Shown: positions 18,560-22,656 of the stretch, one piece after another
Numbering within the stretch: the stretch's first letter is position 1
Layout: each line of letters begins with the position of its first letter
Origin: Pseudoneurospora amorphoporcata
Taxonomy: Eukaryota > Ascomycota > Sordariomycetes > Sordariales > Sordariaceae
Assembly: GCA_033297205.1 (NCBI GenBank)
Contig: MU859394.1
Location: forward strand, 1-22,656
Length of the DNA stretch: 22,656 nt
Direction of reading: 5' to 3'
The notes under the pieces: generated by a model
What the model was told of the DNA's origin: nothing
The model's input: only the letters and a program-made list of their open reading frames with translations
Databases searched by the model: none
Program-made: the position numbers and the translations under genes

Positions 18560-18658
18560 GTCCGAACGATATGGATATGGGAGCTGGTGGTTCAGTTTTT
18601 TGACCCTACCACGTGATTAAAAGACCCGTTTCCTGTCCTTCCCGCTCCCATAGATAAG
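18560..18658 (+). repeat. Dispersed repeat R3, copy b, abutting the truncated gypsy fragment
   Basis: Partner of 11751-11848. Imperfect inverted ends are clearer here: 'atatgggagctgg' near the left and 'cccgctcccatag' near the right. The right end lies where the protease-side retrotransposon sequence stops, so the repeat marks the truncation point. Confidence 0.8.
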
Positions 18659-18820
18659 AGCACTGAGGGGTGGCTTGGCTTTCCTTCGGCGAGTTGGTCG
18701 GCCATAGGGTTTTGGGGTGAAGGCCTGTAGCTTTGGCGATCTTTTCTCTGAGTCTCAGTTTACGGTGTTGGATAGCCTTGCGGGTCTGTGACAGGGGACG
18801 ACCGGGTGTGCGTTCCTCCA

Positions 18821-18950
18821 CTTCCGCCTCAACGGCTTGCTCCTCCGCTTCCGCCTCAACGGCTCGCTCCTCCTCGTCCGCCTCAACGGCTTGCTCCTCC
18901 GCTTCCGCCTCAACGGCTTGCTCCTCCGCTTCCGCCTCGACGGTTTGCTC
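18821..18950 (-). repeat. 27-bp tandem repeat inside the protease frame
   Basis: About five units starting 'cttccgcctcaacgg' (plus strand) occur at a 27-bp period, each encoding nine residues rich in Glu and Ala. One unit is variant (tcgtccgcc). The period keeps the frame. Confidence 0.85.
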
Positions 18951-19582
18951 CTTCGTGACCGTAATGGCCTTGACGGCCTCGTCTTTCAGGACTCTCGGGG
19001 CCCGGGTTTGGACGTCTGGTGTGTCCTTGGGTAGACAGCTGCCACGACACTTGCGGTTGAACCTCAGCTCGCCGGTCTCCCAGTCCGTTGATGGGTTGTG
19101 CTGGCGCAGCCATGGTAGGCCTAAGATGATGGGATTTTCCGGCGATAGGGTAAATACGAGCAGTTCGATCTCCTCGTCGTGGACCCCGATCCTCATTGTA
19201 ACCTTAACATAGTCGGTGATGTGCGTATTAATATTGCCGTCGGCTAGCCTCAGGGGTCTTGGCCGGTTTAACTTGTTTATTGGTATTTTATTTCGTTCGA
19301 CAAAGCTCGTATCAATAAATCCTTTGCCCGTACAACCGCTATCAACTAGCGCTGGACAGTGCACTTTGCGCTTGCCGTAAAGAAGGTAACTTGAAAGGAG
19401 GATGGATTTTTCTGGTCTAGCTGTTACTGAATTAATGAACAATGACTCCAGAGATTCTTCTTCTTGGTCCCGGTATAACTCCCCATCTGCAATGTCCTCG
19501 TCACACTTATCTGGGTGTCCCTCCGCTTCCAAGCTTTCCCATTCCTCTCTTTTCCCTTCAGGCAATGGCCTTCGTTCGCGAC

Positions 19583-21433
19583 TTAGGACGAAGGCTCGGC
19601 TTTTCCCGCATTTTTGGCCTCGTCGGCGGTCTCGGTGTCGGCGGCGTTGACGTTGTCGCTCTTCTTGTTATTGCCGTAGCCGTTCTGGCCCGGCTTCTTC
19701 TTATTGCCGTTATTGCCGGCGGGAGGCTGGTTGATCCTGGTACCCTCGATGGGGCCGTTGCCGTCGCCGATATCAACAAGGTTCCAGCATTTCTTCCAGT
19801 CATGGCCCAGCCAGCCGCATCTCTGGCACTTGCCGGTATCTTGACGTTTCTTCCAGAGGGCCGCGGGCACTAGCTTGCGTAAGCTGGCATTAACGGCATC
19901 CAGGTCCATAGCGTCACCACCCTGGGACACCGGCTTGGGGGAACCTCCGTTGTTGTTGTTGCTCTTGTTTCCGCCGGACGAAGATGGATTGGAGAGCTTC
20001 TTCTGGAAAGCGTCTTCCTCGTGCCGGCGTGCCAGCTTGCCAAAGAGTTGAAGCCAACCCTGGAAATCCTCCTTGTCGGGGACGTCTGGTTGATGAGTGA
20101 CCGAGTTTCTGAGCTGGTCTGTAACCTTCTGGCGGAGTAGGAAAACGCGCATGGCATTGCCTATACCGCAGCGGTCAGCGTAAAGGGTGAATTTGTCCGC
20201 AAAGTCTTGGAATGAGTTCTTTATTTGGAGCTTCTGTAAAATTTGATCGGCCTCCACCTTTATATCCATTGTATCGTAGCGGTTATCGAGGTGAGCAATG
20301 AGCTCCTCGGTTATCTTCCACTTCTACGTATCGGGGTGGTCGTCGTTGAGGATTAGCTGTATATCTAGCTCGATAATCGATATGGGAAGCTTGCCTAAGT
20401 AGACGAAGATGTGTATGAGCTTGTTGCGTTTAGTGGGGAAGTACCACTTGTCGTAGGCCCAGTAGAGGCGGATCTTGGTACGCTAGGTGGTGTAGGCGGT
20501 GTTGCGGTTTTTAGCAGATTGATCTTTGGCATCGAAGACGTCAGGGTTAGTGGACATGCGGCGCTTCGAGCTATAACGGGGCTCCGCGTTGTCGTAACCG
20601 CTACTGGGGTTGGCTTGAATTGTCTAGAGTATAATTTTAAAGTTATTATTCTCCGCCTCCAAGTCAGAGATTTTAGCTTGTAGGGCGTGGATTTGGGCGG
20701 TTAGGATGCTGTTCTCGTTGTGAGCTGCTTCCGCCTTCTTGAACTCAGTGAACTATCCCTTGGCTTCGTTTCTCTAGTGGATAACGTCGTTCTGGAGGGT
20801 CCTCTGGGCCTGGATGTGGGTGCTTTCGTCGGCTTCCTTCCGTAGCATATCCTGACGATGGTTGTGTCTCACATTGTTGAAAGCCTCGGCAATCGCATCG
20901 ATGACGGCGCGGAAAGCCGGAAGCTGTGCCATGTTTTCGGTCCACCAACGGTAGATAATAGGGTACACGTTGACGTGGTTGCTGGCTTGGAGCATATTGT
21001 ACAAGTAGGCCTAATAGACCCTACGGTCAGCGTCAGAACCGTGCATCCGCAGTACCAAAAGTGCCAGGGCATTGTCAGTGGTAGTCTCGCTGGGCTGGGA
21101 GTGGGGTGGAACGCTCGTTCCCTTGGGCAACCAGCCAAGCTTGTAATGCTCTGGGCCAGTATAGTTGGGGGGAGGGCCCTACGAGCCTAGCTCGGCAGGG
21201 ATGGGTTGGTCGTCAGCCATATCGTAGTTGAAAGCCGACGCCTGATCGTGGATTGCCTCGCCTAGGAGACTGGGGGAGCGCGCGCTAACTACCAAAAACT
21301 CAATCTCGGTGTCGGCGTACTCGTTAATAATTGACTCGGTGTCGTTGTCGTTCTCAAGGTAATTGAAGTAACCGTGCTAACTGGGCACCGTCGATACGGA
21401 TTCTGAGCGCTGGCGATAGTTGCCGAAGCTCAT
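19583..21433 (-). pseudogene. Ty3/gypsy gag with eight in-frame TAG codons
   Basis: From ATG at 21433 to TAA at 19583 one frame of 617 codons can be followed with no frameshift. The N-terminal half includes a stretch around YNMLQASNHVNVYPIIYRWW, a coiled-coil-like segment and RTKIRLYWAYDKWYF. The C-terminal half has the gag-like core (ELIAHLDNRYDT, FADKFTLYADRCG) and a CCHC zinc knuckle CQRCGWLGHDWKKC near 19820, followed by an Asn/Lys-rich tail. Stops in frame are all TAG, with lowest coordinates 21377, 21179, 21011, 20774, 20753, 20624, 20483 and 20324. The last 247 codons are open. Gag would form the nucleocapsid of the element. Confidence 0.82.
19601..19607 (-). promoter_or_regulatory. 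Candidate -1 ribosomal frameshift site between gag and protease
   Basis: The heptamer G GGA AAA (spaced in the gag frame) fits the X XXY YYZ pattern of slippery sites. It lies five codons before the gag stop. A -1 slip here leads directly into the open protease frame (KSRAFVLSRERR...), which has no ATG of its own upstream of the DSG motif. No downstream pseudoknot was tested. Confidence 0.55.
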
Positions 21434-21972
21434 TCTGGAGTTTTCCTCGGTCCTGCAAGGGCGGAACGTCGGAATTGAATTTTCTTGATCTTGATCTTGA
21501 TAGCTAGCAAACTTGCCGCGGTCGTTGTTCTTATGGTATTGCTTGTGCGCACGCAGCGCAAATGAAGGTACAACAAACTATCACGGGGCAAGGGCACCGT
21601 TAGGTATGGGGTATGATATATGTTGTTGTACGAGGGAGGAAAGAAGAGGTGTGCGCCAGCCAGGGCATACATAGGGCTCGTTGAGCCCTCGTGCTAAGGC
21701 TAGTCCCGGTGCTATGACCATGCTAGTCAATAATACTAAGGCACAGGGTATGCGATCTATCCCTGTGACACGTTTTGTCACGGACATTTGCCTACAATTC
21801 TAAGTTAGGGTTTCTAAGGCTAACAAAACCTCAACGCTTAACGTCAGCCTTATAAGTGCCGCTGTAGCTGCTTCTAAAGCAGCTGCAGCCTGCACAAGCA
21901 TGTAAATAGTACATGGTGGTGAGCCATGACAGCAATCACGTACGACAGTCACAGAGGTCTAACCCTGTGACA
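21434..21972 (-). other. 5' leader and possible LTR of the gag element
   Basis: On the minus strand TGTCACAGGG occurs twice, starting at 21972 and again at 21769. The block 21776-21972 begins TGTCAC and ends GTGACA on the plus strand, which would suit a 197-bp LTR. Alternatively the LTR starts at 21769 and extends toward gag. A leader of 'atcaagatcaagatcaag' type precedes the gag ATG. I see no convincing tRNA primer-binding site, so LTR limits remain open. Confidence 0.35.
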
Positions 21973-21980
21973 TGAGCATC

Positions 21981-22166
21981 ATCATAAGGGCGACCAAACG
22001 AAGGCTCGGTGCGTGCCTCAGTACGTACCAAGCCTCTTTGGTATAAGAAGGCCTTGAAGCCTAGCCTTTGTTTGAAGGTTGAAGGGATCAACAAGGCCTT
22101 CGAGACCAAAGTAGTTTATTAACTAAATTGAACTACTATTCCAAGCCCAAAAACCTGCCCTTATCA
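21981..22166. repeat. Possible short TIR element between two gypsy fragments
   Basis: Left end 'atcataagggc' (21981-21991) and right end 'gcccttatcac' (22156-22166) are inverted complements at 9 of 11 positions. The interior is rich in short palindromes (aaggcctt twice, and agtagttt...gaactact). There is no coding signal. The element could equally be part of an LTR. Confidence 0.3.
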
Positions 22167-22203
22167 CACGTTTGTAGATTGTAAATTAGAATAGAAAAAC
22201 GAA

Positions 22204-22656
22204 CTAGGAGCCGCGGTCGGAAATAACGGTATTTAGTAGGCCGTGAAGGGTATAGATATAGTCAATAAAACGGTCCGCTAACTCTTCTGCTTCTATAGTG
22301 ACAGTAGGGATATAGTGACGCATCTTCGTTAGGCGGTCTATTACAACGGCGATGTGCTTGAACTTCTAGCCTAGATGTAGACTTTCTGGCAATGGGGAGA
22401 CGTAATTAACTGAGATATCCGTTTATAGCACGTAGGCCGCAGGCATGGGCTTGAGATAGCCTGCTTTGGCGCGCCGCGATGCCTTCGTCTTCGAGCACAC
22501 CAGGCAACCCTTGTAATAAGTTCGAACGGCTTCTGCTATGCCTGGCCAGTACTAATATTCGTTTTGTTTGCTGCAATACCCTAACTAGCCTATGATGATA
22601 GTACTAGTATAGGGACGCTACAGTGAACTATGCACTTGTAGCTAAGCGGAGCGGAA
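22204..22656 (-). pseudogene. Second Ty3/gypsy integrase fragment, running off the window
   Basis: In one minus-strand frame the integrase zinc-binding end and core can be read: YWPGIAEAVRTYYKGC, LVCSKTKAS, DISVNYVSPLPESLHLG, KFKHIAVVIDRLTKMRHYIP and FIDYIYTLHGLLNTVISDRGS. Several stops interrupt it, mostly TAG (including after DRGS at 22204 and before YWPG) plus one TAA where Trp is expected before TDIS. HGLLN has Leu where Pro is usual, consistent with CCA to CTA. The core is lost after about 22204. It is a different part of Pol from the tail at 14717-15380, so the two could be pieces of one family. Confidence 0.75.

Larger units (their letters stand above)
18606..19607 (-). pseudogene. Ty3/gypsy aspartic protease region, truncated before reverse transcriptase
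   Basis: The frame contains the retropepsin signature ALVDSGCTGKGFID, then a block ending in NPIILGLPWLRQHNP, as in the protease of gypsy Pol. An acidic 9-residue repeat (AEEQAVEAE type) and a basic segment follow. Coding similarity should continue into reverse transcriptase, but it stops near 18659 where R3 copy b begins; the last 16 or so codons to the stop at 18606 are repeat sequence. No ATG starts this frame; it is -1 relative to gag and probably expressed by frameshifting at 19601-19607. No internal stop was seen in it. Confidence 0.82.

Noticed and set aside
18733..19212. Plus-strand frame rich in Ser and Ala
   Set aside because: It is the antisense shadow of the acidic 27-bp repeat in the protease frame.
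8558..21433. A variant genetic code with TAA/TAG read as Gln
   Set aside because: Stops in gag, HET and the integrase remnants might suggest it, but the NLR ends at TAA and the transposase is uninterrupted, several stops fall where Arg or Trp is expected, and no such code is known in these fungi.
1..22656. tRNA, rRNA or other structured RNA genes
   Set aside because: No tRNA-like arms or rRNA-like segments were recognised by eye; a tRNAscan or Rfam search would be needed to be sure.

Overview
The window looks like accessory chromosome from a filamentous ascomycete (Pezizomycotina). The evidence is short 50-70 nt introns with GTAAGT/GTAGGT-type donors and CTAAC branch points, a fungal NACHT-WD40 receptor, a HET-domain gene, a pogo/Fot1-type transposase and fragments of Ty3/gypsy chromovirus and copia elements. 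I cannot name the species.

Layout. 335-4066 (minus) holds one apparently intact gene: a 1203-residue NOD-like receptor in three exons, with a short N-terminal G/N/Q/Y-rich segment resembling the amyloid 'sigma' signalling motif, a NACHT NTPase, and 11 nearly identical 42-residue WD40 repeats. 5427-6900 (minus) is an uninterrupted pogo-like transposase with one intron. 8558-11293 (minus) is a HET-domain gene readable in one frame across one intron but carrying four in-frame stops. 12562-12723 is an orphan TPR fragment. 13178-13360 is a probable copia LTR sitting directly before a truncated PNP-NACHT receptor (13386 to about 14560, plus). From 14.7 kb onward most recognisable sequence is retrotransposon: an integrase tail with chromodomain joined in frame to an unrecognised gene remnant (14717-16721, minus), a gag-protease fragment with a likely -1 frameshift site (18606-21433, minus), and a second integrase fragment running off the right edge.

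Three families of short dispersed repeats tie the window together: R1 (5100-5231 and 18318-18449, direct), R2 (7509-7664 and 16979-17146, inverted) and R3 (11751-11848 and 18560-18658, direct). They look like solo LTRs or MITE-like pieces.

Reading as a whole: one intact, fast-evolving immune-type receptor lies among dead relatives of the same recognition/cell-death gene classes (HET, PNP-NACHT, TPR) in repeat-rich DNA. Most in-frame stops are TAG or TAA at places where CAG or CAA is plausible, which would fit C-to-T decay such as RIP, but this is inference. No sigma-motif effector partner was found in the window.
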